64,000 nt of DNA from Chionoecetes opilio (GCA_016584305.1 JACEEZ010022621.1:1-64000), one strand, 5' to 3'; counted from the first letter of the stretch, positions 12,665-27,392 are shown. Made by a program: numbers and translations. The notes: a model not told the origin generated them from the letters alone.

Positions 12665-14808
12665 ACACTACTTTTATGGGTTTATAGCATATGATAAGTT
12701 AAAACTATTTGTATTAGGACAATAACGCTAAAGGTGTTTACAAGAAACATGAAAAACGCTTGCAATATACCATTATATAGCAACAAATAGCCCTTTACTC
12801 TTCTATTTAATAGCTGAAATGAATGTAAGCTTCTTATGTGCAAATTATTCTAAAGATGATTTTATACTTCAGATTTGCAGGATACAACTTATATCACCGA
12901 TAATAGCTAATATCATTGAAAAAGCACTACATTTATATGGGTTTATAACATATGTTAAGTAAAACTACTTGATATATACAATACCCGGCTACAGTTTACA
13001 AGAAACTATGAAAAAACGCTTGTCAATATCCGTTATATCTCATAAATAACCTCTTACTCTTCTATTTATTAGCTTATATGTAATGTTTAACTTATGAGGT
13101 GGCAATTATTCTAAAAAAGGATTGTTATGACTTCAATTTGTAGAAACAGCTTATATTCGGCCGATAAATAGCTAATATCATTGGAAACACTACTTTTTAT
13201 GGGTTTATAGCATATGATAAGTCAAAAACTACTTGTATATAGTACAATAACGCTCACAGTTTACAAGAAACTAGGAAAAACGCTTGCATATACACAATAT
13301 ATCACACTAAATACCTCTTACTCTTCTATTTAATAGCTTAACTAATGTAAGCTACTTATATGTTGCAAATTATTCTAAAAAAGAGGATTTTAATACTTCA
13401 ATTTGTAGGAAAACACTACAATATCACTGATAACTCGCTAAAATCTTTAACAACACTACTTTTATGTGTTTTATCGGTACATATAATAACTAAAACACTT
13501 GTATATATACAATAACGCTAACAGTTTTAGCAGTAAACTATGAAAAACGCTTGCAATAATACCGTTATAAAATCACAATAAATAACCTCTTACTCTTCTA
13601 TTTATAAGCTTAATGTAATGTAAGCTACTTATAGGTGTCAAATTATTCTAAAAAGAGGATTTTTTTACTTCAATTTGGTAGGAAAACACTATATATCACC
13701 GATAAATACTAATATCTTTGCAAACACTACATTTTATGGGTTTATAATCATATGTTAGTTAAACTGACTTGTATATATACAATAACGCTACAGTTGACAA
13801 GAACCTATGAAAACGCTTGCAATTATACCGTTTATATCACAATAATAACCTCTTATCGTCTATTTTAATACTTAATGTAGATGTAAGACTACTTATAGGT
13901 TGCAAATTATGCGAAAGAGGATTTTATACTTCAATTTGGAGGAAAAAAACGGCCAGATATCACTGATAACTAGCTAAAATCATTGAAAACACTACCATTT
14001 TATGGGTTGATACTATATACTAAGTAAAACCTACATGTAGATAACAATAACTCTACAGTTTACAAGAAACTAGGAAAAACATTTTGCAATATACGCGTTA
14101 ATCACAATAATAACGCTCTACTCTTCTATTTAATAGCTAAAGGTATGTAAGCTATCTTATACGGATGCAAATTAATTCTAAAAAAAAGGATTTTATACTT
14201 CATTTGTAGGAAACAGGCTTATATCACTGAAACTACTAAAATCATTGAACACTACTACAAATCTACATTTTATGGGCTTTATAGTAGCAATATAATAAGT
14301 AAACTACTTTTATCTCTACGAATATCGCTACAGTTTATTAGAAACTATGAAAAACGCTAGCAATATACCGTATAATCACATTACAAATAATATCTTAACT
14401 CTTCTATTTAATAGTCTTAATTTAATGTAATCAACTTATATGTGGCAAATATTCGAAAAAGACGAGTTTATAATCAATTTGTGGAAAACAGCTATATATC
14501 ACCGATAAATACGCTAATATCAATTGAAAACACTACATTTTATGGGTTGATAGCAATATAATAAGTAAAACTACTTGTATGTATACAATAACGTTTACAT
14601 TTTAGAAGAAACTATGAAAAACGCTTGGCAATATACCGTTTATATCACAATAAAGACCTTCTTACTCATCTATTTATTAGCTTAAATGTAATGTTAAGCT
14701 CCTTATAGGTGTAAATTATTCTAAAAAAAGGATTGTCACTTCAATTTGTATGGCAAACAGCTTATATCATCACCGATCACTAGCTAAAATCATTGAAAAG
14801 AAAAAAAA
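12665..14808. repeat. About eight A monomers, positionally distinct
   Basis: The 2144 bp equal 8.2 monomers. They carry private markers in a fixed order: 'aacgctaaag' near 12725, 'tataacatatgtt' near 12945, 'atacacaatatatcac' near 13291, 'atgtgttttat' near 13464 and 'cggccagatatcac' at 13950. The same markers in the same order occur at 20143-22221, about 7.45 kb further on. Confidence 0.87.
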
Positions 14809-15611
14809 ACACATTTTGAGGTCATAAGCATTATCATAAGGTAAATTCCTTTCTATTAACGATATCACCACTACAATTAAAAAGAAACTATGAAAAACAC
14901 GTATAATATACAATTGTATCACAATATAAGAGTCTCATACTCCTGATTATAGCTTACAGTAGTTTAAAATAGCAATTTCTAACGAAAACACTAGGAAATT
15001 CCACATTTTGAATTTCTCTATCAAAAAAGGATTGAAATAATGTCAATGTGGTTTTTTTTTCCCGAACATTTTTTTTTTTTTAGCCTTCAAAAATACATTA
15101 CAACACTTGAACGTTGTTATTAGAATGAAAAGATTGATACATAAATTACATAAAATACGATATTTTAAGCTCATAATATTGTAAAAATATTGTTGTGTAA
15201 AGTGCTGAATATATGTCAGAATTTTCGACAATTTTTTAGGCTTTCAAAAATACATTAAAACACTTGAAAAAACTTGTTTTTAAGATTAAAATTGATACCT
15301 TAAATTTCATGACAAGATACCTATTTTTAGCTATAACCATTGTAAAATATAGTATTGTAGAATGCTGAATAATGTAAATTTCGACATTATTTAGGCATTC
15401 CCAAAATAATTACAATTCTGAAAAACATTGTTTTTAGGATTGAAATTGATATCTAAATTTCATGAAAAATACCATATTTTTAGGCTATTAATTTTTGTAA
15501 ATATAGTTTTTAACAAATATAAAAAGCTATTTACCGACAGATATAAAGCATATACTTCAATTTGTATGAAAAGAAAACCAATCTTCACTGATAGCTCTAA
15601 ATCATTTGAAA
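14809..15611. repeat. B unit 7, long form (Bb)
   Basis: Bb markers are 'gttattagaatg' in the first C copy, 'aatgtaaatttcgacatt' near 15372 and the tail 'accaatcttcactgatag'. Poly-T runs near 15050 and 15070 lie in the first C copy and are the main reason the unit reaches 803 bp; they look like errors. Confidence 0.86.
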
Positions 15612-17429
15612 ACACTACATTTTATGGGTTTATAGCAATATGATAGTACAAATTACTGTGTATATATACAAAAACGCTAGAGTTTACAAGAAACTATGAA
15701 AACGCTTGCAATTACCCGTTATATATCACAATAAATAACTATTGCTCTACTTTTATTAGCTTACTGAATGTAAGCTGCTATAGGTGGCAATTATTTCTAA
15801 AAGACGATTTTGATAGTTCAATTTGTAGGAAACACTATATATCACCGATAAATACTAATACATTGAAAACCACTACATTTATGGTTTCTAGCAATATAAT
15901 AATGTAAATACTACTTGTATATATACAATACGCTATATTTTAGAAAACTAGAAAAACGCTTGCAATATACGGCGTTATATCACAATAAAGAACCTCCTTA
16001 CTCTCTATTTTATAGGCTTAATGTAATTTAGCTACTTATAGTCAAATTATTCTAAAAAGTAGATTTTATACATCAATTTGTTAGGAAAAAACATCTATAT
16101 ATCACCGATAAATAGCTAATATCATTGAAAACACTAACTTTTATGGGTTTAATAGCATATAATAAGTAAACTACTTGTATATATAAATAACGCTACGTTA
16201 GAAGAAGATATGAAATAACGCTTGCAAATACCGTTTTTCACAATAAATATCCTCTTACTCTTCTATTAATAGCTTAATGTAATGTAATCTGCTTATAGGT
16301 TGTCAAATTATTCTAAAAAGAGGATTTTATACTTCAATTTGTAGGAAACACTATATAATCTACCGATAAATAGCTATTATCATTGAAAACACTACATTTT
16401 ATGGTTTATAGCATATGATTAGTAAAATACTGTATATATACAATAAACGCTACAGTTTACACGAATTATGAAACGCTTCCAATATACACGTTATTCATAT
16501 AAATAACCTATTACTCTTCTGATTTCTATTAGCTTTAATGTAATGTAGGCTACTTATAGGTGCAATTATTCTCAAAAGAGGATTTTTATTCCTCCATTTG
16601 TAGGAAGACAGCTATATATCATGAGATAACTAGCTAAAATCTTTGAAAACACTACATTTTATGGTTTATAGCACATATAATAAGTAAAACTACTTTGTAT
16701 ATATAGCAATAACGCTACAGTTTACAAGACTATGAAAAACGCTTGCATACCGTTTATAATCCACAATAATATCCTCTTACTCTTCCTATTTAATAGCTTA
16801 TTAATGTAGCTACTTATATGGTGTCAAATTAATCTAAAAAGATTATTTTATACTTCAATTTGTAGGAAACAGCTATATATCACCGATAGATATCTAATAT
16901 CAATTGAAACACTACATTATATGGGTTTATTCAATATGTTAAGAAAAACTACACTTGTATTATAATAACGCTACATTTATAAGAAACTATGAAAACGCTT
17001 GCATTATGCTGTTATATCACAATAAATAACTCATACTCTTCTATTTAATAGCTTATGCAATGTAAGCTACTTAGAGGTGCAAATTATTCTAAAAGAAGGA
17101 TTTTATAATACACTCAATTTGTAGGAAAGCAGCTATATATCATCGTAAATAGCTATATCATTGAAAAACCTACGTTTATGGGTTTATAGCAATATGGTAA
17201 AGTAACTGCTTGTATTTACAATAACCTTACAGTTTATAAGAAAACTATGAAAACGCTTGCAATATAACCGTTATATCACAATAAATACCCTCTTACTCTT
17301 CTATTTATTAGCTAGATGTAATTTTAAGCTACTTATACGTCAACTTATTCTCAAAAGTAGGATTGTATGCTTCAATTTTTGTAGGAAAACTACTATATAT
17401 CCACCATACACTAGCTAAAATCCATGAAA
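15612..17429. repeat. About seven A monomers
   Basis: The 1818 bp equal 6.9 monomers. The first has the post-Bb marker 'cgctagagttt'. Others have 'gaagaagatatg' near 16201 and 'actcatactcttc' near 17032. The last is the pre-Ba variant. The equivalent stretch at 22977-24016 has only four monomers. Confidence 0.86.
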
Positions 17430-18193
17430 GACATATTTGAGGTATAAAGCCATTATTAAGGTAATTTCCTTCTATTAATGATATAACACTACAATTAAGA
17501 AGGAAACTATGAAAAACACTATAATATACAATTGTATCACAATTGTCTCAAACTCCTATTATAAGGGCTTACATTAGATTAAAATAGCAATTTCTAGTGA
17601 AACAACTATAATTCCACATTTTGAATTTCTCTATCAAAAAAGGAGCTGAATAATGTCAATTTTCGACATTTTTTAGCCTTTCAAAAATACATTTAAAACA
17701 CTTGAAAAAACGTTCTTTCTAAATTAAAATATATACATAATTTTCATGACAAATCACATTTTAATTCTCTAAATATTTTAAAATTATAGTTGTGTCCAGT
17801 GCTGAATATGTCACATTTCGACATTTTTTTTAGGCTTTCAAAAACATTAAAATACTTGGAAAAAACGTTTGTTTGAGATTAAATTGATATCTACATTTCA
17901 TGAAAAATACATATTTTTAGCTCATAACATTGTAAAAATATGTTGTGTAAAAGTGCTGACATGTCTAATTTCGACTTTTTTTAGCCCTTCAAAAATACAT
18001 AAAATACTTGAAAAACTTGTTTTTAAAGATTAAAATTGATATCTAATTTCATGAAAAATACGATATTTTTAGCTATTATTTTGTAAAATTAGTTGTAGCA
18101 TATAAAAAGCTATTTAGCTACAGATAGAGAACTATCACTTGCAAATTTGTAGAAAAAACACCTCTTCAATGATAACTAGCTAATATCATTAAA
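17430..18193. repeat. B unit 8, long form (Ba); starts the second super-repeat
   Basis: The unit is 764 bp with three C copies, near 17645, 17800 and 17953. Its third C copy is the Ba 'gtctaatttcgac' form and the tail 'cctcttcaatgat' is Ba. It lies 7488 bp after the matching Ba at 9942. Confidence 0.87.
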
Positions 18194-18455
18194 ACACTAC
18201 TACATTTTCTGGGTTTATAGCAATATATAAATTAAACTACTTGTATATATACAATAAACGTTACATTTTAGAAGAAACTATGAAAAACTCTTGCAATATA
18301 CAGTCTATCACAATAAGAACTTCTTACTCTTCTATTATTTATTAGCTTAATTAATGTAAGCTACTTTATAGGTGTATTTTCTAAAAAAGGCTTGTATACT
18401 TCATTTGTAGGCAAACACTATAATAATCACGTAACTACTAAAATCATTGAAAAGA
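18194..18455. repeat. Single A monomer, pre-Bb variant
   Basis: This is the equivalent of 10721-10989, with 'aacgttacattttagaag', 'aagaacttc' and 'gcaaacac'. Confidence 0.87.
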
Positions 18456-19239
18456 CCACATTTTGAGGTAGTAAGCATTATCATAAGGTAAATTCCTTCT
18501 ATTCCGATATCACACTACAATTAAAAAAACTAATGAAAACGCGTATAATATACATTGTATCACACTATAGAATTCTCATTCCTCCTATTATCAGGCTTAC
18601 AGTAGTTTAAAATAGCAATTTCTAACGAAACAACTATATTCCACTTTTGAATTTCTCTATCAAAAACATGGGCTGAATAATGTCAATGTTCGACTTTTTA
18701 GCCCTTCAAAAATAACATTAAACACTTGGAAAAACGTTGTTATTAATAATAAAATTTATACATAAATTACTGAAAAATCATATTTTAAGCTATCATAATA
18801 TTTGTAAAATATTGTTGTGTAAGTGGCTGAATAATGTCAATTTCCGACATTTTTAGCTTTCAAAATACATTAAAACATACTTGAAAAAGACGTTTTTTTA
18901 AGATTAAAATTGAACTAAATTTCCATGAAAAATACTATTTTAGCTTATAACATTGTTAAATATAGTATTGTAGGAAATGCTGAATAATGTGAAAATTTCG
19001 ACATATTTAGCATTCCAAAAAATACATTAAAATTCTTGAAAAAACCCCATTGTTTTTAGGATTGACATTGATATCTTTTTTAAAAAGAATTTGTCCATGA
19101 AAATACATATTTTTTAGCTATTAATTTTGTAAATATATTTGTAAAATATAAAAAGCTATTTACCTACAGATATAAAGAAATTACTTCAATTTGTAGAAAA
19201 AAAACCAATCCTTCACGATGCTAGCTAAAATCATTGAAA
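18456..19239. repeat. B unit 9, long form (Bb)
   Basis: Bb markers are 'gttattaataataaaat', a third C copy with 'gaaaatttcgacatatttagc', and the tail 'accaatccttcac'. A short insertion, 'ttttttaaaaagaatttg', near 19075 interrupts the third C copy. Confidence 0.86.
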
Positions 19240-19510
19240 ACACATACATTTTAAATGGGTTTATAGCAAATGGATATGTAAAATTACTTGTATATATCAA
19301 AAAAGCTACAGTTTTACAAGAACTAGGAAAAACGTTGCAATATACCGTTATAATCACCATAATAACCTATGCTCTACTATTTATTTATTAGCTTAATGTA
19401 GTGTAAGCTACTTATAGGTTCGAATTATTTTAAAAAAAAAAAGGATTATACTTTGTATTTTGTATGCAAACTGCTATATAGCACGAATACTAGCTAAATC
19501 ATTGAAAAGA
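19240..19510. repeat. Single A monomer, pre-Bc variant
   Basis: Markers are 'cctatgctctac', 'attattttaaaaa', 'actttgtatttt' and 'aaactgc', as at 11778. Confidence 0.87.
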
Positions 19511-20142
19511 ACACATATTTGAGGGTAATAAAAGCATTATCATAAGGTGAATTCCTTGCTATTAAAAATATACCCTACAATTAACAAGGCAACTATCAAA
19601 AAAACGGTAATATACAATGTATCACCACATAGAGTCCTCAAACTCCGATATAAGCTTACAGTAGTTTTCAATAGCATTTTCCTACGAAATCAACTATCAT
19701 AACCACATTTTTGATTTCTGTAATCAAAAAAGGGCTGAATAATGTCATTTTCACGTCCTTTTTTAGCCCTTCTTCAAAAATACCTTAAAACACTTGAAAA
19801 AACGATTGCTTTTCTTAAGACTAAAATTTGTACATAATTTTCATTAAAAATACATATTTTAAGCTCATAATATTGTAAAGATATAGTTGTGTATAGTGCT
19901 GCATATGTCCAAATTTTTCGACATTTTTTGAGGCTTTCAAAAATACATTAAAATACTTAGAAAAAACGTTGTTTCTAAGATTAAAATTTGATATCTAAAG
20001 TTCATGAAAATACATATTTTTTACGATTCATTTTGTAAATATAGTTGTACAAAAATAATAGCTATTTAAGCTACAGATATAAAAAATATACTTCAATTTT
20101 GTAAAAAAATACTATTTCCTGATAACTAGCTGAATCATTGAA
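19511..20142. repeat. B unit 10, short form (Bc)
   Basis: There are two C copies, near 19732 and 19896. The second opens with 'gtgctgcatatg', and the tail ends in 'agctgaatcattg'. The unit is 632 bp. Confidence 0.87.
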
Positions 20143-22221
20143 ACACTACATTTTATGGGTTTATAGCATATGATATTAAAACTATTTTGTATATATACAA
20201 TAACGCTAAAGTTACAAGAAACTATGAAAAAACCGCTTGCAATATACCTTATATAGCACCAATAGCCTCTTACTCTTCTATTTAATAGCTTTTAATGTAT
20301 GTAAGCTACTTATAGGGTGCAATTATTCTAAAAAGAGTATTTTATACTTCAATTTGTGGAACAACTATAATATCCCGATAAATGGCTATATCATTGAAAA
20401 CACTACATTAGTTGGTTTATAACATATTTTAAGTAAGGACTACTTGTATATTATACAATACCGCATACAGTTACAAAAACTATGAAAACGCTTGCATATA
20501 CCGTTATACTCAATAAATAACCTCTTACTCTTCTATTTATTAGCTTAAAATGTATTATAACTTAATAGGTGCAAATTATTCTAAAAAAAAGGATTGTATA
20601 CTTCAATTTGTAGAAAACAGCTTAATATCGGGCGATAAATAGACTAATATCATTGAAAACACTACATTTTATGGGTTTATAGCATATGTAGTAAAACTAC
20701 TTGTATATCTACAATAACGCTACAGTTTTCAGCAACTATGAAAACGCTTGCCTATACACAATCTATCCAATAAATAACTCTTACTCTTCTATTTATAGCT
20801 TAAACGACTGTAAGCTACTTATATTGGTGTCAATTATTCTAAACGCCGGAATTTTATATACTTCAATTTGTAGGAAACAGCTACATATCACTGATAACTA
20901 GCTAAAACTCCTTGAAACACTACATTTTATGTGTTTATAGCACTATATAAGTAAAACTACTTGTATATATACAAGAACGCTACAGTTTAGAAGAAACTAT
21001 GAAAAACGCTTGCAATATACCCGATATATCACAATAATAACCTCTTACTCTTCCTATTTAATAGCTTATGTTATGTAGGCTACTTATAGGTTGCAAATTA
21101 TTCTAAAAAGAGGATTTTTTACTTCAATTTGTAGGAAACAGCTATATATCACCGCTAAATAGCTAATATCATTGAAAACACTACATTTTATGGGTTTATA
21201 ATCAATATGTTAGTTAAGCTACTTGTATATATACAATAAGCTACAGTCTTACAGACAACTATGAAAACGCTTGCAATAACCGTTTATAATCACATAATTA
21301 CCTCTTACTCTTCTATTTAATAGTTAATGTAATGTAAGCTACTTATAGGTGCAAATTATTCTAAAAAGAGGCATTTATGACTTCAATTTGTAGAAAACGG
21401 CCAGATATCACTGATAACTAGCTAAATCATTGAAAACCTAATTTTTATGGGTTTATGCATATAATAAGTAAACTACAGGTACTTATACAATAACGCTACA
21501 GTTTACAAGAAACATATGAAAAACATTTGCAATATAACCGTTATAAATCACAATAATAACCTCTTACTGCTTCTATTTAATAGCTTAAAAGTAATGTAAG
21601 CTACTTATAGGTGCAAATTTATTCTAAAAAAAGATTTTTATACTTCAATTTGTAGGAAAACAGCTATATATAACTGATAAGTACTAAAATCATTGAACCA
21701 CTACATTTTATGGGTTTATTAGCATATATAAGTAAACTACTTGTATATATACAATAACCCTACAGTTATTAGAAACTATGAAAAACGCTTGCATATACCT
21801 TTATATCACATTAAATAATTATCCTTACTCTTCTATTTAATAGCTTAATGTAATTAATCAACTTATAGGTCAAATTATTCTCAAAGACGATTTTATACTT
21901 CAATTTGTAGGAAAACAGCTATATATCACCGATAAATAGCTATATCATTCTCAAAACACTACATTTTTGTGGGTTTATAGCAATAGAATAGTAAAACTAC
22001 TTGTATGTATCATAACTTTACTTTTAGAAGAAACTATGACAAACGCTTGCAATATACACGTTTAATCACACATAAGAACTTCTTACCATGCTATTTAATT
22101 AGCTTAAATGTAATGTAAGCTACTTATATTGTGTAAATTATTCGAAAAAAAGGATTGGTATCTTCAATTTGTAGGCAAACCAGCTATATATCACCGATAA
22201 ACTAGCTAAATCATTGAATAG
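20143..22221. repeat. About eight A monomers, matching 12665-14808
   Basis: The 2079 bp repeat the private markers of the earlier block in order: 'acgctaaag' near 20205, 'tataacatatttt' near 20417, 'tatacacaatctatcc' near 20754, 'atgtgtttatagc' near 20929, 'aatcaatatgttagtt' near 21200 and 'cggccagatatcac' at 21398. The last copy is the pre-Bb form. Confidence 0.87.
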
Positions 22222-22976
22222 ACACATTTTGAGGGTATAAGCTTATCATAAGTAAATTCCTTCTATTAACGATATAACACTACAATTAAAAAGAACTCTT
22301 AAAACACGTATAATTACATTGTTCACAATATAGAGTCTCATACTCCTATTATAAGCCCCCTTACAGTAGTTTAAATAGCAATTTCTAACGAAAACAACTA
22401 ATTTCCACATTTTGAATTTCTCTATCAAAAAGGGCTGAATATGTCATTTCGACATGTTTTTGCCCTTCAAAATACCTTAAACACTTGGAAAAACGTTGTT
22501 ATTAAGAATAGAAATTGATAACATAAATTACATAAAAATACATATTTAAGCTCATAATTTGTAAAATATTGTTGTGTAAAAGTGTCTGATCATGTCAAAT
22601 TTCGACATTTTTAGGCTTTCAAATACATTAAAACACTTAAAAAACGTTGTTTTTAAGATTAAAATTGATACCTAAAATTCATGAAAAATACATATTTTTA
22701 GCTTATAACATTGTAAAAATATAGTTTGTGGAATGCTGATATGTAAAATTTCGACATTTTTTTGCATTCCAAAAATACATTAAAATTCTTGAAAAAACAT
22801 TGTTTTTGGATTAGAAATTGATATCTACATTTCCATGAAAAATACTATTTTTAGCTTATCATATTTTGTAAAGATATTGTAACAAATATAAAAGCTATTA
22901 CCGACGAATAAAGAAATAATACTTCAAATTTGTAGAAAAAACCAATCTTCACTGATCGCTAGCTAAATCATTGAAA
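22222..22976. repeat. B unit 11, long form (Bb)
   Basis: The first C copy carries 'gttattaagaatag', the third 'atgtaaaatttcgacatt', and the tail 'accaatcttcactgatcgc'. It corresponds to B unit 7 in the previous super-repeat. Confidence 0.87.
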
Positions 22977-24016
22977 ACACTACATTTTATGGTTTATGCA
23001 ATATGATGCTTTAAAATTACTTGTATATCTACAAAACGCTAGAGTTTTACAGAAAACTAATGAAAACGCTTGGCAATATACCCGTTCATATCACACATAA
23101 ATAACCTATTGCCTCTACTATTATTAGCTTAATGTAATTTAAACCTCTTATAGGTTCAAACTATTCTAAAAGACGATTTTTATACTTCCATTTTGTAGGA
23201 AAACAGCTATATATCACCGATAATAGCTTAATATCTTGAAACACACTACTTTTAATGGGTTTATAGCAATATAAATAAGTAAAACGACTTTTATATATAC
23301 ATAAACGCTATATTTTAGAAGAAACTATGAAAAACGCTTGCAATATACCGTTATATCACAATAAAGACCCTCTTACTCTTCTATGAATAGCTTAATGTAA
23401 TGTAAGCTCTTTATGGTGCAAATTATTCTAAAGGGATTTATACATCATTTGCTAGGAAACAGCGCTATAATCACAGATAAATAGCTAATATCATTGAAAA
23501 CACTACATTTTATGGGTTTATAAGCAATAAATAAGTAGAAACTACTTGTAATTATACAATAACGCTACAGTTTAGAAGAAGATATGAAAACCTTTGCATA
23601 TACCGTTTTTCAATAAATATCCTCGTACTCTTCTATTTAATAGCTAATGTAATGTAAGCTGCTTATAGGTGCAATTATTCTAAAAAGAGTATTTCATACT
23701 TCAATTTGGTAGGAAAACAGCTATATATCATCCGGATAAATAGCCTAATTTATTGAAAAACACTACGTTTTAATGGGTTTATAGCATATTTTAAGTAAAC
23801 TGCTTTATTATGCAATACCTTACGTTTTATAAGAACTATGAAAACGCTTGCAATATACCGTTATATCACAATAAATACCCTCTTACTCTTCTATTTATTA
23901 GCTTAATGTACTTTTAAGCTACTTATATACGTCCAATTATTCTAAAAAGTATTGTAATGCTTCATTTGTAGGAAACACTAATATATCAACCGATAACTAG
24001 CAAAATCTTGAAAAGA
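22977..24016. repeat. Four A monomers
   Basis: The 1040 bp are four monomers. The order 'cgctagagttt', 'agacgattttt', 'gaagaagatatg', 'actacgtttta' and then the pre-Ba variant matches 15612-17429, except that three monomers present there are missing here. Confidence 0.87.
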
Positions 24017-24777
24017 ACACATTTTGAGGTATAAAATCATTATCATCGGTAATTCCTTCTATTAATGATATAACCTACAATTAAAAGAACTATGAAAAAC
24101 CGTATAATATACAATTGTATCACAACTATATTCTCAAACTCGCTATTCTAACTTACATTAGATTAAAATAGCAATTTCTAATGAAATACACTATAATTCC
24201 ACATTTTGAATTTTCTCTATAAAAAAAACACCTAGCTGAATAATGTCAATTTTCGACAATTTTTTTAGCCCTCCAAAAATACATTAAACAACTTGAAAAA
24301 CGTTGTTTCTAAGATTAAATAGATACATAATACTCATGGAAAATACACATTTTAAGCTCATAATATTGTAAAATAAGTTGTGTAAAAGTGCTGAATAATG
24401 TCAAATTTTCGACATTTTTTAGGCTTTCAAAACATTAATACTTGGAAAAACTTTGTTTTTAAGATTCAATTGATACCTAAATTTCATTCATGAAAACTAC
24501 ATATTTTAGCTCATAACATTGTAAATAATTGTTAAAAGTGCTGAATAATGTCGAATTTCGACATTTTTTAGCCCTTCAAAATACATTAAGATACTTGAAA
24601 ACTTGTTTTTAGGAGTAAAAGTGATATCTAATTTTTCGAAAATACATATTTTTTAGCTATTAATTTTGTAAAAATATAGTTGTAGTAAATATAACAAAGC
24701 TATTTAGCTACAGATATAAAGAAATATATTCAATTTGGTAAAAAACAACTCTTCATGATACTAGCTAAAATCATTGA
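24017..24777. repeat. B unit 12, long form (Ba)
   Basis: There are three C copies, near 24234, 24388 and 24537. The third is of the Ba type and the tail 'caactcttcatgat' is Ba. Confidence 0.87.
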
Positions 24778-27392
24778 ACACTACACTACATTTTAAGGTT
24801 TATAGCCTATGATAAGTAAAAACTAACTTGTATATAATACAATAACGCTACAGTTTTTACAGGAAACTATGAAAAACCGCTGTGCAATATACCGTTATAA
24901 TCACAATAAAGTAACCTCTTACACTTCTATTAATAGCTTAAAGTAATGTCAGCTACTTATAAGGTGCAATTCTTCAAAAAAAAGATTTTTATACTTCAAT
25001 TTGTAGGAAACAGCTATATATCACTGATAACTATTTAAATCATTGACACACTACATTTTTATGGTTTTTTAGCAATGATAATAGTTAAACTACTTGTAAT
25101 ATATACGATAAACGCTACAGTTTAGAAGAAACTATGAAAAACCTTGCAATATACCGTTATGATCCACATTAAATAATATATTATTCTTCTATTTAATAGC
25201 TTATGTAATGAATCAACTTATAGGTGCAAATTATTATAAAAAGAGGATTTTATCTTCAATTTGTAGAAAACAGCTATATTATGCACCGATAATAGCTATT
25301 TATCATTGAAACACTACCTATAGTGGTTTATAGCAATAGTATAGTAAACTATTTGTATATTATACATACACTTCCAGTTTACAAGAACTAATGAAAAACG
25401 CTTGCAATATACGTTATATAGCATAAATAGCCTCTTACTCTTCTATTTAATAGCTTAATGTAATGTAGCTACTTATAGGTGCTAAATTATTCTAAAAAGA
25501 TGATTTTTTATCTTCATTTGTAGGAAAACCGCTATATATCACTGATTCTAGCTAAACATTGAAATACATACATTTTATGGGTTTTTATGCAATATAAATA
25601 AAGTAAAACTACTTGTAAATATATACAAAAGAACGCTACAGTTTGAAGAAAATATGAAAACGCTTTCATTATGGCCGGTATATCACATAAATTACCTCTT
25701 ACTCTTCTTTTAATAGCTTAATCAATGTAGCTACTTATGGTGCAAATTATTCTAAAACGGGATTTTATACTTCAATTTGTAGGAAAAAACAGCTATATAT
25801 CACCGATAAATAGCTATATCATTGAAAACACTACATTTTATGGGTTTATAAACATATGTATAAGTAAACTACTTGTATCATACAATAACCGCTACATTTA
25901 CAGCAACTATGAAAACCGCTTGCAATTACCGTTTTATCACAATAAAAAACCTATTACTCTTCTATTATTAGCTTAATGTAATGTAGGATACGTTTTTTTT
26001 TTTTTAGTAGGTTCAAATTATCTAAAAAAAGGTTGTATACTTCAATTTTGTAGGAACAGCTATATCTCACCGATAATATAGCTAATATCATTGGAAAAAC
26101 ACTCATTTTATGGGTTATATAGCAAATATGATAAGTAAAACTAAACTTGTATATATACAATAACGCTTAACAGTTTTACAAGAAACTAGGAAAACGCTTG
26201 CAATATAACGTTATATGCACATATAAATAACTCTTACTCCTTCTATTTAATAGCTTAACGTAATTTAAGCTATTATAGTGCAATTATATCTAAACAGAGA
26301 TTTTATACTTCAATTTGTAGGAAAACAGATACATATCACTGATACTAGCTAAAATCATTGAAAACACTACATTTTATGTGTGTTATAAGCAAATAATAGT
26401 AAAACTAATTGTAGTAGACAATAACGCTACAGTTTAGAAGAAACTAATGAAAAACGCTTGCAAATCCGTTATATTCACAATAAATAACCTCTTACTCTTC
26501 TATTTAATAGCTTTATGTACTGTAAGCTACTTATGGTGCAATTATTTCTAAAAAGAGGATTGTATAACTTCAATTGTAGTAAAAACAGCTATAGATCACC
26601 GATAGATTAGCTAATCTCAATTGAAACACTACATTAATATGGTTATATCAATATGTTAAGTAAAACTACTTGTATAATACAATACGCGACAGTTTAAAGA
26701 ACCTAGAAAACGCTTGCAATAATACCGTTATAGATATATCACAATAATAGCCTCTTACTCTTCTATGTAATAGCTTAATGTAATGTAAGCTCCTTATAGT
26801 GCATATTATTCTCAAAAGAGAATTTATACTTGCAGTTGTAGGAAACAGCCATATATCACGATAACTACTCAATCATTGAAAACACTACCTTTTATGGTTT
26901 ATGCAATATAATAGTAAACTACTTGTATATATACATTAACGCTAACAGTTTAGAAGAACTATGAAAAACGCTTGCAATATACCGTTATATCACAATAAAT
27001 AACCTCATCTCTCTATTTAATAGTCGTAATGTATGTAAGCTACTATATAGGTTGCAATATTCTAAAAAGGATTTTATACTTCAATAGTAGGAAACATCTA
27101 TATATCACCGATATAGCTATATCATTCAAAACACTACGTTTTTATAGGTTTTTAGCATATGGTAAGTAAACTCGCGTGTACTGTTCTAACCTTACGTTTA
27201 TAAGAAACTAATGACACGCTTGAAATATACCGTTATATGACCATAAATACCCTCCTCCTCGTCTATTTATTAGCTTAATGTTAATTTTAAGCTACTTATA
27301 CGTCCAAATTATTCTAAAAAAGGATTGTATGCATTCAAGTTTGTAGGAAACAACTATATATCAACCGGAAATAGCTAAACTCAGTGAAAAGA
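24778..27392. repeat. Ten A monomers (noisy)
   Basis: The 2615 bp equal 9.98 monomers. The first copy has the post-Ba marker 'cttaaagtaatgt' near 24938. A fourteen-T run interrupts a copy near 25992. The last copy is the pre-Ba variant ('ataccctcctcc', 'tacgtccaaa'). Confidence 0.86.
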
